Source: JBCCSZ01 sp039821145 (GTDB taxonomy: Bacteria > Bacteroidota > Bacteroidia > Chitinophagales > Saprospiraceae). Taken from it: a stretch of 64,000 nt of DNA. Both the position numbers and the translations under genes were made by a program. Shown piece after piece: positions 1-7,589 of this stretch. The notes under the pieces were generated by a model. It was not told the DNA's origin, did not search any database, and was given only the letters and a program-made list of their open reading frames with translations. The DNA is taken from assembly GCA_039821145.1 (NCBI GenBank), contig JBCBOS010000021.1:62001-126000 (forward strand), given 5' to 3'. The first letter of the stretch is position 1. Each line of letters opens with the position of its first letter.

Positions 1-165
1 GCCCTGAGCAAAGGCAAACAGCGCAGCTTGCTCTACATGGTCAGCAAACCCAAGCGGTCTGAAACCCGCCTGAAAAAAGCAGTGGTCATCGTGGATTACC
101 TGAAATCTACGGCTGGAAAACTGGACTACAAACAACTCAATCAAGCCTTCAAAGACAACAATTAA
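1..165 (+). CDS. YdeI/OmpD-associated (OmdA) family protein, C-terminal fragment
   Basis: Only the last 54 codons are inside the window; the frame is open from base 1 to a TAA at 163-165. The fragment reads ALSKGKQRSLLYMVSKPKRS near its start, which resembles the C-terminal tail of the YdeI/OmdA family (small cytoplasmic proteins, some linked to bacteriocin protection; biochemical role unclear). The GKQRSLLY stretch and the following ETRLKKA helix are the recognisable parts, and the family usually ends soon after this point. Its stop codon overlaps the stop of the convergent rhamnose gene: the four bases TTAA at 162-165 serve both. Family assignment rests on a short fragment and is moderately sure. 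Confidence 0.65.
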   Translation, partial: ALSKGKQRSLLYMVSKPKRSETRLKKAVVIVDYLKSTAGKLDYKQLNQAFKDNN

Positions 166-1046
166 CCCCTCTCGCCAAGGGCCTCCAAACAAGCTTCCAA
201 TCCCTCTCGCCAATGGGGGATGCTCAGCCCAAAGCTCTCCTTGATCTTTGCCTTGTTGAGCAGGCTGTAGGCGGGGCGACTGGCTGGCGTGGGATAGTCC
301 TTGGTCTCAATGGGCGTCAGCTCGCAATCGATTTGGCAAGTGTCGAAGATGGCGTGTGCAAAATCGTACCAACTGGTCACCCCCTCATTGCTGTAGTGGT
401 AAACGCCACTGACGTCCTCTCTGTTCAAGCTACCATCAGCCAGCTGTTGGACAATTTGCAGCATGGCAGTTGCCAGGTCGCGCGCATAGGTGGGGGTACC
501 CACTTGATCAAAAATGACCCGCAAGCCATCCCGCTCTCTTCCCAGGCGCAGCATGGTTTTGACAAAATTGTGTCCAAAGGAGGAATAGACCCAAGAGGTG
601 CGGATGACCATCGCAGAGGTTCCCTCAGCCAGTGCTGCTAGGTCTCCCTCCAGTTTGGTCTGCGCATAGACCCCTTTTGGCTGGGTGGGGTCCGACTCGA
701 TCAGGGGGCGGTTGCAGTCGTTGTGGTAGACGTAATCGGTGGACAGTTGGAGAAGAAAGGCCCCTCTTTGCTGACAAGCTGCCGCCAAATGCATCGGGCC
801 ATCGACATTGATCTTGCGAGCCAAAGCCTCTTCGCTTTCTGCTTTGTCTACCGCTGTATAGGCCGCACAATTGAGGCAAACATCAATCTCTTCTTGCTGA
901 AAAAAACTGTTGACCGCATCGGCATCTGTGATGTCCAACTCGGCCACATCCGTAAATGAGAACTGAAAATCGGGATGCTGCCCGGCCAGTTGCTGCAATT
1001 CCTGCCCGACCTGGCCATTGGCTCCCGTCACTAAGATGTTTTTCAT
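162..1046 (-). CDS. rfbD: dTDP-4-dehydrorhamnose reductase
   Basis: Catalyses the last step of dTDP-L-rhamnose synthesis, NAD(P)H reduction of dTDP-4-dehydro-L-rhamnose, in the cytoplasm; the product feeds surface polysaccharide assembly. The 294-residue length is normal for RmlD. The sequence shows the extended short-chain dehydrogenase fold: Gly-rich nucleotide motif GANGQVG at residues 8-14, AAYTAVDKAE at 61-70, the STDYVY strand at 102-107, and the catalytic Tyr127-x3-Lys131 pair. The ATG at 1044-1046 lies inside the end of rfbC (4-bp ATGA overlap), so the two are translationally coupled. rfbA and rfbB are not in the window. Confident. Confidence 0.93.
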   Translation of the reverse strand: MKNILVTGANGQVGQELQQLAGQHPDFQFSFTDVAELDITDADAVNSFFQQEEIDVCLNCAAYTAVDKAESEEALARKINVDGPMHLAAACQQRGAFLLQLSTDYVYHNDCNRPLIESDPTQPKGVYAQTKLEGDLAALAEGTSAMVIRTSWVYSSFGHNFVKTMLRLGRERDGLRVIFDQVGTPTYARDLATAMLQIVQQLADGSLNREDVSGVYHYSNEGVTSWYDFAHAIFDTCQIDCELTPIETKDYPTPASRPAYSLLNKAKIKESFGLSIPHWREGLEACLEALGERG

Positions 1047-1594
1047 ACGACCAATGCTTTGTGTTGACCAAAGGCAGGTTGCTTGTCGTCTTTGTCCGAC
1101 AGGATGATGTCTGCTGGGTCAATGTTCCAATCAATTCCCAATTGTGGATCGTCAAAGCGAATGCCTGCGTCCGCTTCCTTGTTGTAGAAATTGTCGCATT
1201 TGTAGGCGAAAACAGCGGTGGGACTCAGCACCACAAAGCCATGTGCAAAGCCCCGAGGAATGAAGAGTTGCTTTTGGTTTTCTGCCGTGAGCAAGATGCT
1301 GAAGTGCTGGCCATAGGTGGCGGAGTCGGGCCGAATGTCCACCGCAACATCCAGAACTTCGCCTTCCAGGACCCGCACCAACTTGGCCTGCGAAAAGGGA
1401 GGCAGTTGATAGTGCAAGCCGCGCAGGACGCCATAGGAAGATTTGGACTGGTTGTCTTGTACAAAAGCATTGGGAATGCCTGCTTGTTCGAAGGTTTGCA
1501 GATTGTAACTTTCGAAAAAGTATCCTCTGTCATCGCCCCAAACTTGGGGTTCGAACACCTGAAGGCCTTTGATGGACGTGTGGTGAAAAGGCAT
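1043..1594 (-). CDS. rfbC: dTDP-4-dehydrorhamnose 3,5-epimerase
   Basis: Epimerises C3 and C5 of dTDP-4-dehydro-6-deoxy-glucose, the step before the rfbD reductase. The 183-residue cupin has the family signatures: DDRGYFFESY at 21-30, DNQS at 47-50, RGLHYQ with the catalytic His61, IPRGFAHGF at 112-120, and the catalytic-type Tyr131 in the following strand. Length matches RmlC proteins. It precedes rfbD with a 4-bp overlap and follows der on the same strand after 98 bp, so it may be read through from der or have its own promoter in that gap; no clear promoter was seen there. Confident. Confidence 0.93.
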   Translation of the reverse strand: MPFHHTSIKGLQVFEPQVWGDDRGYFFESYNLQTFEQAGIPNAFVQDNQSKSSYGVLRGLHYQLPPFSQAKLVRVLEGEVLDVAVDIRPDSATYGQHFSILLTAENQKQLFIPRGFAHGFVVLSPTAVFAYKCDNFYNKEADAGIRFDDPQLGIDWNIDPADIILSDKDDKQPAFGQHKALVV

Positions 1595-1692
1595 GCGAAT
1601 CGAGTTGTTGTTTGAGTGAATCTTCTGCTCGTTGTTTCTTACGGCAAAAGAGGCGCATTGTTTTCCACTCGGCTGTTGAATCCCGACGGAGC

Positions 1693-2997
1693 TTACTTTT
1701 TGCGGAAGAAAATTCCCAGTGGCACGCCCTCGAATTCGAAAGACTCCCGCAATTTGTTTTCCAAATAACGGCGATAGCTGTCCTTGATGTATTTGGGGTT
1801 GTTGCAGAAAAAGGCAAAAGCTGGGTAGTAAGTGGGCAGCTGTGTCACGTACTTGATCTTGGCAAAGCGGCCTTTGTGCGAGGGTGGTGGATACTTCTCA
1901 ATGGCAGCCAGCATGGTATCGTTGAGCAAAGAAGTCTTGATCTTGCGGTTGCGATTTTCGTGGACGACCAAGGCCATTTCCACTGCCTTGAAGATGCGTT
2001 GCTTTTCGAGTGCCGACATGAAGACGATGGGCACATCATTGAAGGGCGCCATCCGCTCGCGCAACCTGGCTTCCATGTCGCGGGCGGTATTGGTCTCCTT
2101 GTTGCCCACAGCATCCCATTTGTTGACCAGTATGACAACTCCCTTGTTGCGTTTGATGGCGAGGGTGAAAATGCTCATGTCCTGGGCCTCAATGCCCGCC
2201 TGGGCGTCGATCATGAGCAGGCAAACATCTGCTTCTTCCATGGCCTTGATGGCCCGCATGACCGAGTAGAACTCCAGGTTTTCGTGTACTTTGGACTTTT
2301 TGCGAATCCCGGCGGTGTCGATGATCAGAAACTCTTTGCCAAACTTGCTGTATTTGCTGTGAATGGAATCGCGCGTGGTGCCAGCAATGTTGGTCACGAT
2401 GTTGCGGTCTTCTCCGAGCAGGGCATTGACCAAGGAGGACTTGCCCACGTTGGGTTGTCCGAGGATGGCGAATTTGGGCAGGGAGGTTTCCAGAGGGGCT
2501 TCCTCTTGGAGTTTCTCAGTGACGGCATCCAGCAAATCTCCCGTTCCACTTCCCGTCAGGGAGGAGATGAAGAAGGTTTCCTCAAATCCGAGGCTCCAAA
2601 ATTCATTGGCCTCCATTTGGCGCTGGGAATTGTCCACCTTGTTGACCACCAATAAGACACTCTTGTCGGAGCGGCGCAACATGCTGGCCACCTCCTCATC
2701 CAAATCGGTGATGCCTGTGGCGACATCCACCATGAAGATCAGCACGCTGGCTTCCTCAATGGCGATGCGGACTTGTGAGCGAATGGCCTTTTCAAAGACA
2801 TCTTCCGAGCCTTGAACGAACCCACCTGTGTCGACCACAGTGAAGGTTTTGCCGTTCCAGTCGCTGATGCCGTACTGGCGGTCGCGGGTGACCCCGCTGG
2901 TATCATCAATAATCGCTTGACGTTCTCCGATCAGGCGGTTGTACAGGGTGGATTTGCCCACATTAGGGCGGCCTACGATGGCAACAATATTGCTCAT
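1693..2997 (-). CDS. der: ribosome biogenesis GTPase Der (EngA)
   Basis: Essential double GTPase needed for 50S subunit maturation. The 434-residue protein carries two tandem G domains: first P-loop GRPNVGKS at 9-16 with DTGG at 56-59 and NKVD at 119-122, second P-loop GQPNVGKS at 180-187 with an NKWD motif further on, then a C-terminal KH-like domain ending in the basic IFFRKK tail. The start was placed at the ATG at 2995-2997 (MSNIVAIVGRP), because the open frame's extra upstream 40 codons would run through a promoter-like box at 3048-3055 and are not part of the family. No strong Shine-Dalgarno is visible, as is usual in this phylum. Confidence 0.95.
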   Translation of the reverse strand: MSNIVAIVGRPNVGKSTLYNRLIGERQAIIDDTSGVTRDRQYGISDWNGKTFTVVDTGGFVQGSEDVFEKAIRSQVRIAIEEASVLIFMVDVATGITDLDEEVASMLRRSDKSVLLVVNKVDNSQRQMEANEFWSLGFEETFFISSLTGSGTGDLLDAVTEKLQEEAPLETSLPKFAILGQPNVGKSSLVNALLGEDRNIVTNIAGTTRDSIHSKYSKFGKEFLIIDTAGIRKKSKVHENLEFYSVMRAIKAMEEADVCLLMIDAQAGIEAQDMSIFTLAIKRNKGVVILVNKWDAVGNKETNTARDMEARLRERMAPFNDVPIVFMSALEKQRIFKAVEMALVVHENRNRKIKTSLLNDTMLAAIEKYPPPSHKGRFAKIKYVTQLPTYYPAFAFFCNNPKYIKDSYRRYLENKLRESFEFEGVPLGIFFRKK

Positions 2998-3047
2998 AAA
3001 TGCGATGGACCCAAACCAAAGATTGGGTCGTCTTTTTTGATTCGCCG

Positions 3048-3055
3048 CAAAAATA
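3048..3055 (-). promoter_or_regulatory. candidate -7 box of the der promoter
   Basis: On the minus strand this reads TATTTTTG, a perfect match to the Bacteroidota -7 consensus TAnnTTTG. It would start transcription about 43 bases before the der ATG. No good TTTG -33 element is present at the expected distance, so the call rests on the -7 box alone. Confidence 0.35.
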
Positions 3056-3260
3056 CATAAAAGATTGCATCCATTGCTGCTTTTGTTGGGGTGGATGTCA
3101 GACAAAGCCAAGGACATTTTCGGTGCAATTATTGTACTTTATGATGACTGAACTTAATTTGAGCTGACTGCTTTGCAATGATGATGATGGATTTGACTGT
3201 GTAATTAATTGAAAGTCAGTATTTTGCAAACACTAAAGAGATTCCGCTCGTAGGAAGAGA

Positions 3261-6200
3261 ATGAAACAACTATCCATCTTAGCTTGCATCCTTTTGCTGT
3301 TTGGAAACAACAGTTGGGCACAATCTGCTTCTGCAGATCGCAGCTATGATCGATTGTTGGAACAGCTTGAGCAGAGTGCCCGCAGCGGACAAAAGCGGGC
3401 CTTGCGCGATTTGGGGAGTCTGTTGCACAAAGCTGATCTGAGGGACAGGATTGTGGAAGTGCTCCACAAGCAGACCTTCCTCAAAGCAGAAGAGTTTGAC
3501 TTTACAGCCGCCTTCAGCAAGGAGGAGTTCATGGCCTTTTACTACGAAAAGGCTGATCAGTTGGAATTTTCTCCCTTGCTCGAAGCCTTTTACCTATCGC
3601 CTCTCAACGAGCACAAAGTTGCTTACAAGACCGTCCCTGTCAACAATGCCGATGAACAGAAAGGCAACCAATTGTTGCGCCAGCAAATTCAGAACATTAC
3701 GCAACTACTGGATGCCAAACAGTATGTCGATCTGCCAAGGGAAATTGATTCACTGGCCCGCTTGGAGAAAGACGAGGGCCATTCGTTTTTGCTCGAATTG
3801 CTCTTGGATGAGCGACTTGGGAAGGCCAAGGAAGCCGAAAAGAAGGCCATTTATCTTTCTGTAGCCGAAGCGCTGGTCAATCATCCGGAGATGGAGAGTG
3901 TCCGGGCCATGTTCATGCTGATTGGGGAGGAGTTGATCCCGACCCGCAAAGCAGTGGGCTTGATGGCCCGACTGACCAATGTTCACCTGCCGCTCGTGAC
4001 AGACCCCACGGACTTGGTGGGCCAGTATGAGCAATTGATGGACTCGCTGGGGGATTTGGAGATTGTGCGCCAGCATGGCTACGAGCGTTTGTTTCCCTTT
4101 CAGTCCTCCTTCTTTCACGAACAGGTCGATTACTACGGCAAAATTCTCAACGAATCAGCTGCCTATCCTTGGATACAACACAACGCCTTGGTCGATTTGA
4201 TCAACACGGAACATCCGCGTTCGTTGTTCTACTTGGCCAGCCAGATATACAAGCTGCGCAACAATTCGAGCAACGCGGCTCGGGAGTGGACACAGCTCTA
4301 CCGGAAATCCCTGTTGCAATTGACCCAATTGTCGATTGGGATTGAGCTGACAAAAGGCGAGTATTTGTACGATCCTTATGAGCATGCTTCTGCAGAGATA
4401 CAGCGAAAACTCATGGTCTACTGGACGCGACACTACGAGGATTATGAGTGGGATGACAATTATCTCTGTTTTACCAACAAGTACCAGGCAGAAGAAATCA
4501 CCCAAAACTACGAGAGACTCTTTCGCCGCCTCAACTCCCGCAATGACTCCGTTGCCATGTTGTCCTTTGTGCAATTGACAGAGGGAGAACCGGGCAAAGT
4601 CATGGAGCTGGCCCAGAAGTACCGCCAATTGCTGCGCACCTACAACAGCTCTCTTCCCTCCTTCAAGCACAAATATTTGGAAGGATTGGTGCAACTGACT
4701 CATTACTGCAAGCGGAACAGCATCCCTTTCAAGCTGCCTGCTGGGCTTCAGGAGTTGGCCAATAAATTGCTTAAGAACTGCTCTCCTGACGATCGGTATA
4801 CTTTGGAAAATCAATTGATTCAGGAATTGCGACTGAATCAATTGACGGCCCTGGAATACATGGCTTGTCTCAACGAATCCAACGAGCCTTTCAGCTTTTC
4901 GGTGGGCCGCATCCTGGACCACTTTTACTCCAAGCATTGGACAGAGATATTGCAAGACGATCTCCAATTGCGCCTCTATCTCAAAAAATCCCAACTTTTC
5001 GAAAGCATTGGTGTCTATGGCTCCTGCAATTACTACCTGGTCAAATTTGACATGGCAGACCCCGAACTTCAGTCGCGCCTCAATCGACTTGGTAGGGTGG
5101 AGTCAGACGAGGGAATCCTCAACCAAATGATGCAATTGGTGGTCGAAGAAGACGTCGAGGAATCCTTCGGACTGGCCGACTTCTTGTCCGATCCCACGAT
5201 TTTTGACAAGCACGACATCAACATCTTGCCCGCTCCGGAATCGGCAGACATCGACGCCATTTTTCAGCAAATTACTCGGGAAGAAGACCCCTCTGTCATT
5301 CGCCAGTTGTATTACTACCTGCGTTTGCACCCATCCATTGAGATGGTTCCTCACTTGTTTTCGCTCATCGACGACCTGCGCATCTTGGTCAAGCGGCCCG
5401 ACATGGAAGTCACGGTGGCAGATTTCAATATTCCCATCATCGAGGAGGTGTACGACTACAGCTTCCCGCCGCCAGAAGATGCTCCCTTTGCGACGGACCA
5501 GTGGCGAGAGCTTTGGAAAAAGGACAAAGACAATTTCCTCCATTGGAGGCAAAAGTTTTACGAGGAACGCTTGGAAAAAGTACTGGCCAGCGAGCAAATC
5601 AAGGTGGAAGTCATGAACGAATTGATGGACACGCCCTTCTTTGGGCCCACCTACAAGAAGCAATGCCTGGAGGTGCTGCACAAAATAGAGCCTGCCAAAA
5701 ACATCAAGCGTCTGCTGTTTGAGCCAAAGCTGTCCGTGGCCGAGGACTTGGTGTATTTTGACGATTTCTTCTTCAGCTACAAGGAGTTGGACGACATCGT
5801 CAAGCTGTTTGACATCAACAACCAGAATGCCTCCCTGATGCTCGATTACATCCGGGAAAAGGTCCAAAAGTTTTCCGTGACAGAGAAGGGATCCTTTTAC
5901 AACAACCTCTTTCGGCAAAGTTGGCTGGCCAATTTTTTCGGCAGCGGCAAATGTCAACCAGAGCTGTTGGCCCACGTGCGAGAGGCATTGGAAATCTATT
6001 TGGACGAGAGCGACTACCTATCGGAATACGAAGAACAGACGACCAACCTCCACATTGCCCAGATCGACAACATTGGCCTGTCCGTCTTTGCAAAGCTGCA
6101 ATCCTCTTTGCAATACGATTTGGACGAAGCATCCAAGAACAAGATTCAGCAGACCATTTTGGCAGGGGTTTCCTATGGCGAATTGGGAGAGGTCGCCTTG

Positions 6201-6698
6201 TTGTTGAGTGACTTGAGCCAGGGAAATGGCAAGAGTCCCTTTGACTTTTTGCACAAGGATTTTGGCCTGCCGATTTATCAGCTCGATGGGGTGGATGCCC
6301 TGCACGAATTCATCGACAAGCACAAGGAGTTGTCCGAATATGACTTTTACTTCTACTACCTGCGCAAATTCGGTGTCGAATTGATGGCGGCAGATGGGAA
6401 AAGTCTGGACTACCAGAAGATCTACGACATGCTCCAGTTCGACATCGTCACACCCTTTGTGAGTCGCACGGGGGGGAAGCGGGACTATTTTTCCTATGGC
6501 ATCATCAAGTTGTTGGAGTTGAAATTCAACGACCGATTGGGCTTCCACGAAAAACTCAACGAAAACCAAACCTTCTACAGATTCTCCAGTGCCAAGCGAG
6601 CCACTGCCTGGCGCAAATACCTGCTGGACCGTCAACTGGTCAACCCCAGCACTTCCTTTCCACCATCCTTCAGCCAGATTCGCCAAGACGAGCAGTAG
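3261..6698 (+). CDS. large exported protein of unknown function
   Basis: I do not recognise a family. The 1145-residue product begins with a Sec signal peptide (Lys at position 3, hydrophobic core, probable cleavage after WAQ near residue 21), so it is exported to the periplasm or envelope. The rest is rich in Leu, Glu, Lys, Asp and Tyr and looks mostly alpha-helical, with many LxxLL-like helix patterns that suggest an extended helical-repeat scaffold, but no clear repeat unit, catalytic motif, lipobox or type IX C-terminal domain is seen. The ATG at 3261 follows a purine-rich AGGAAGAG stretch that could act as a ribosome site. It stands between divergent der and a small barrel protein on the same strand 153 bp downstream. 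Confidence 0.85.
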   Translation: MKQLSILACILLLFGNNSWAQSASADRSYDRLLEQLEQSARSGQKRALRDLGSLLHKADLRDRIVEVLHKQTFLKAEEFDFTAAFSKEEFMAFYYEKADQLEFSPLLEAFYLSPLNEHKVAYKTVPVNNADEQKGNQLLRQQIQNITQLLDAKQYVDLPREIDSLARLEKDEGHSFLLELLLDERLGKAKEAEKKAIYLSVAEALVNHPEMESVRAMFMLIGEELIPTRKAVGLMARLTNVHLPLVTDPTDLVGQYEQLMDSLGDLEIVRQHGYERLFPFQSSFFHEQVDYYGKILNESAAYPWIQHNALVDLINTEHPRSLFYLASQIYKLRNNSSNAAREWTQLYRKSLLQLTQLSIGIELTKGEYLYDPYEHASAEIQRKLMVYWTRHYEDYEWDDNYLCFTNKYQAEEITQNYERLFRRLNSRNDSVAMLSFVQLTEGEPGKVMELAQKYRQLLRTYNSSLPSFKHKYLEGLVQLTHYCKRNSIPFKLPAGLQELANKLLKNCSPDDRYTLENQLIQELRLNQLTALEYMACLNESNEPFSFSVGRILDHFYSKHWTEILQDDLQLRLYLKKSQLFESIGVYGSCNYYLVKFDMADPELQSRLNRLGRVESDEGILNQMMQLVVEEDVEESFGLADFLSDPTIFDKHDINILPAPESADIDAIFQQITREEDPSVIRQLYYYLRLHPSIEMVPHLFSLIDDLRILVKRPDMEVTVADFNIPIIEEVYDYSFPPPEDAPFATDQWRELWKKDKDNFLHWRQKFYEERLEKVLASEQIKVEVMNELMDTPFFGPTYKKQCLEVLHKIEPAKNIKRLLFEPKLSVAEDLVYFDDFFFSYKELDDIVKLFDINNQNASLMLDYIREKVQKFSVTEKGSFYNNLFRQSWLANFFGSGKCQPELLAHVREALEIYLDESDYLSEYEEQTTNLHIAQIDNIGLSVFAKLQSSLQYDLDEASKNKIQQTILAGVSYGELGEVALLLSDLSQGNGKSPFDFLHKDFGLPIYQLDGVDALHEFIDKHKELSEYDFYFYYLRKFGVELMAADGKSLDYQKIYDMLQFDIVTPFVSRTGGKRDYFSYGIIKLLELKFNDRLGFHEKLNENQTFYRFSSAKRATAWRKYLLDRQLVNPSTSFPPSFSQIRQDEQ

Positions 6699-6788
6699 GC
6701 AAAGAGGCATTAACCTTTTGATAACGGAAATTGTCGCTGCAAAGGCGCTATGTTGGCAAATGGAAAGACTACCTTTGGCATTCAAGCG

Positions 6789-6821
6789 TTTCAATTGAGA
6801 ACATAATCCTCTGTATTTTTG
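6789..6821 (+). promoter_or_regulatory. candidate promoter of the 6852 barrel gene
   Basis: TATTTTTG at 6814-6821 matches the Bacteroidota -7 consensus TAnnTTTG perfectly; TTTC at about 6789-6792 lies 21 bases upstream as a degenerate -33 element. The ATG of the next gene begins 30 bases after the box, which suggests that the barrel gene can be transcribed separately from the large upstream gene. Confidence 0.45.
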
Positions 6822-6851
6822 TATTACATTCGTGGATCAAAAAGCGAACAA

Positions 6852-7505
6852 ATGAAAAAAATAGTCCAGCTAACAACCCTGTTCCTATTGTGTTTTCTCA
6901 TCGTCGGTCTCAATGATGCCGATGCGCAACGAAACAGAAATTCCAGAAAACGCACCAGCAAAAACGATCAGTACTTCGATGAAAGTGGCAGTTTGAAAAG
7001 CCGCTTGTGGTACGGTGGTGGGTTCAACTTGGGATTCAGCGGCGGAAACAACATCAACGTGTTCAACATTGGGCTCTCCCCCATGGTGGGCTACAAAATC
7101 ATAGAGCCTGTCTCCATCGGGCCACGAGTGGGCATCCAGTATTCCAGCATCAAGGGCATCGGCAGCGATGGGCGTACCTACAAGCTTCGGCCCATCTCTT
7201 ACTCGGTTGGGATTTTCAGCCGATTCAAGGCCTTCCAAAACCTATTTGCACAGGTAGAATACGAATTTGAAAGCACCGAGAACTTCTTTACGGAGGGAAG
7301 TGTGCGTGGGACCGTACTGGCCGTGCGAGGCGGCGAGGTGCTCAAGCAGCGCGAAAACCGCGACAACTTCTACATCGGAGGTGGCTACAACAGTGGCAAT
7401 GGCATCTTTGGATACGAAATCGTCCTGCTCTTCAACCTCATCGACAATGGCAACAACATTGAGCTGCCCATTGATTTGCGGTTTGGATTTACTTGGAATT
7501 TCTAG
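6852..7505 (+). CDS. outer-membrane beta-barrel protein
   Basis: A 217-residue exported protein. The start chosen is the ATG at 6852 (MKKIVQLTTLFLLC), which gives a clean signal peptide ending near ADAQ at residue 27; the open frame extends 11 codons upstream but those overlap the promoter-like region. After a basic linker (RNRNSRKRTSK) come alternating hydrophobic strands and glycine-rich turns, and the chain ends in DLRFGFTWNF, a typical C-terminal beta-strand with terminal Phe recognised by the BAM complex. This is the OmpA-like/porin-family small barrel pattern; substrate or function cannot be read from the sequence. Confidence 0.8.
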   Translation: MKKIVQLTTLFLLCFLIVGLNDADAQRNRNSRKRTSKNDQYFDESGSLKSRLWYGGGFNLGFSGGNNINVFNIGLSPMVGYKIIEPVSIGPRVGIQYSSIKGIGSDGRTYKLRPISYSVGIFSRFKAFQNLFAQVEYEFESTENFFTEGSVRGTVLAVRGGEVLKQRENRDNFYIGGGYNSGNGIFGYEIVLLFNLIDNGNNIELPIDLRFGFTWNF

Positions 7506-7529
7506 ATCGTCACATTGACAAGTCTGCAG

Positions 7530-7577
7530 AAAGCAAAAAGGCAGGCCGGGTAGCTACCTGGCCTGCCTTTTTGCTTT
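7530..7577. terminator. bidirectional rho-independent terminator
   Basis: Perfect 18-bp inverted repeat: arms 7530-7547 and 7560-7577, whose centre (GGTAGCTACC) is itself self-complementary. The A-rich and T-rich outer parts give a U-tract on either strand. It lies between two convergent genes (stops at 7505 and 7590), so it can end both transcripts. Confidence 0.85.
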
Positions 7578-7589
7578 GGAAAACCTTGA

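Noticed and set aside
1612..2655. Long plus-strand frame opposite der
   Set aside because: Antisense to an unmistakable Der GTPase; the translation resembles no protein family.
3192..3226. Promoter-like pair TTTG / TATTTTG before the 3261 gene
   Set aside because: The spacer is 24 bases and the -7 box lacks one T of TAnnTTTG; too weak to call as a feature.
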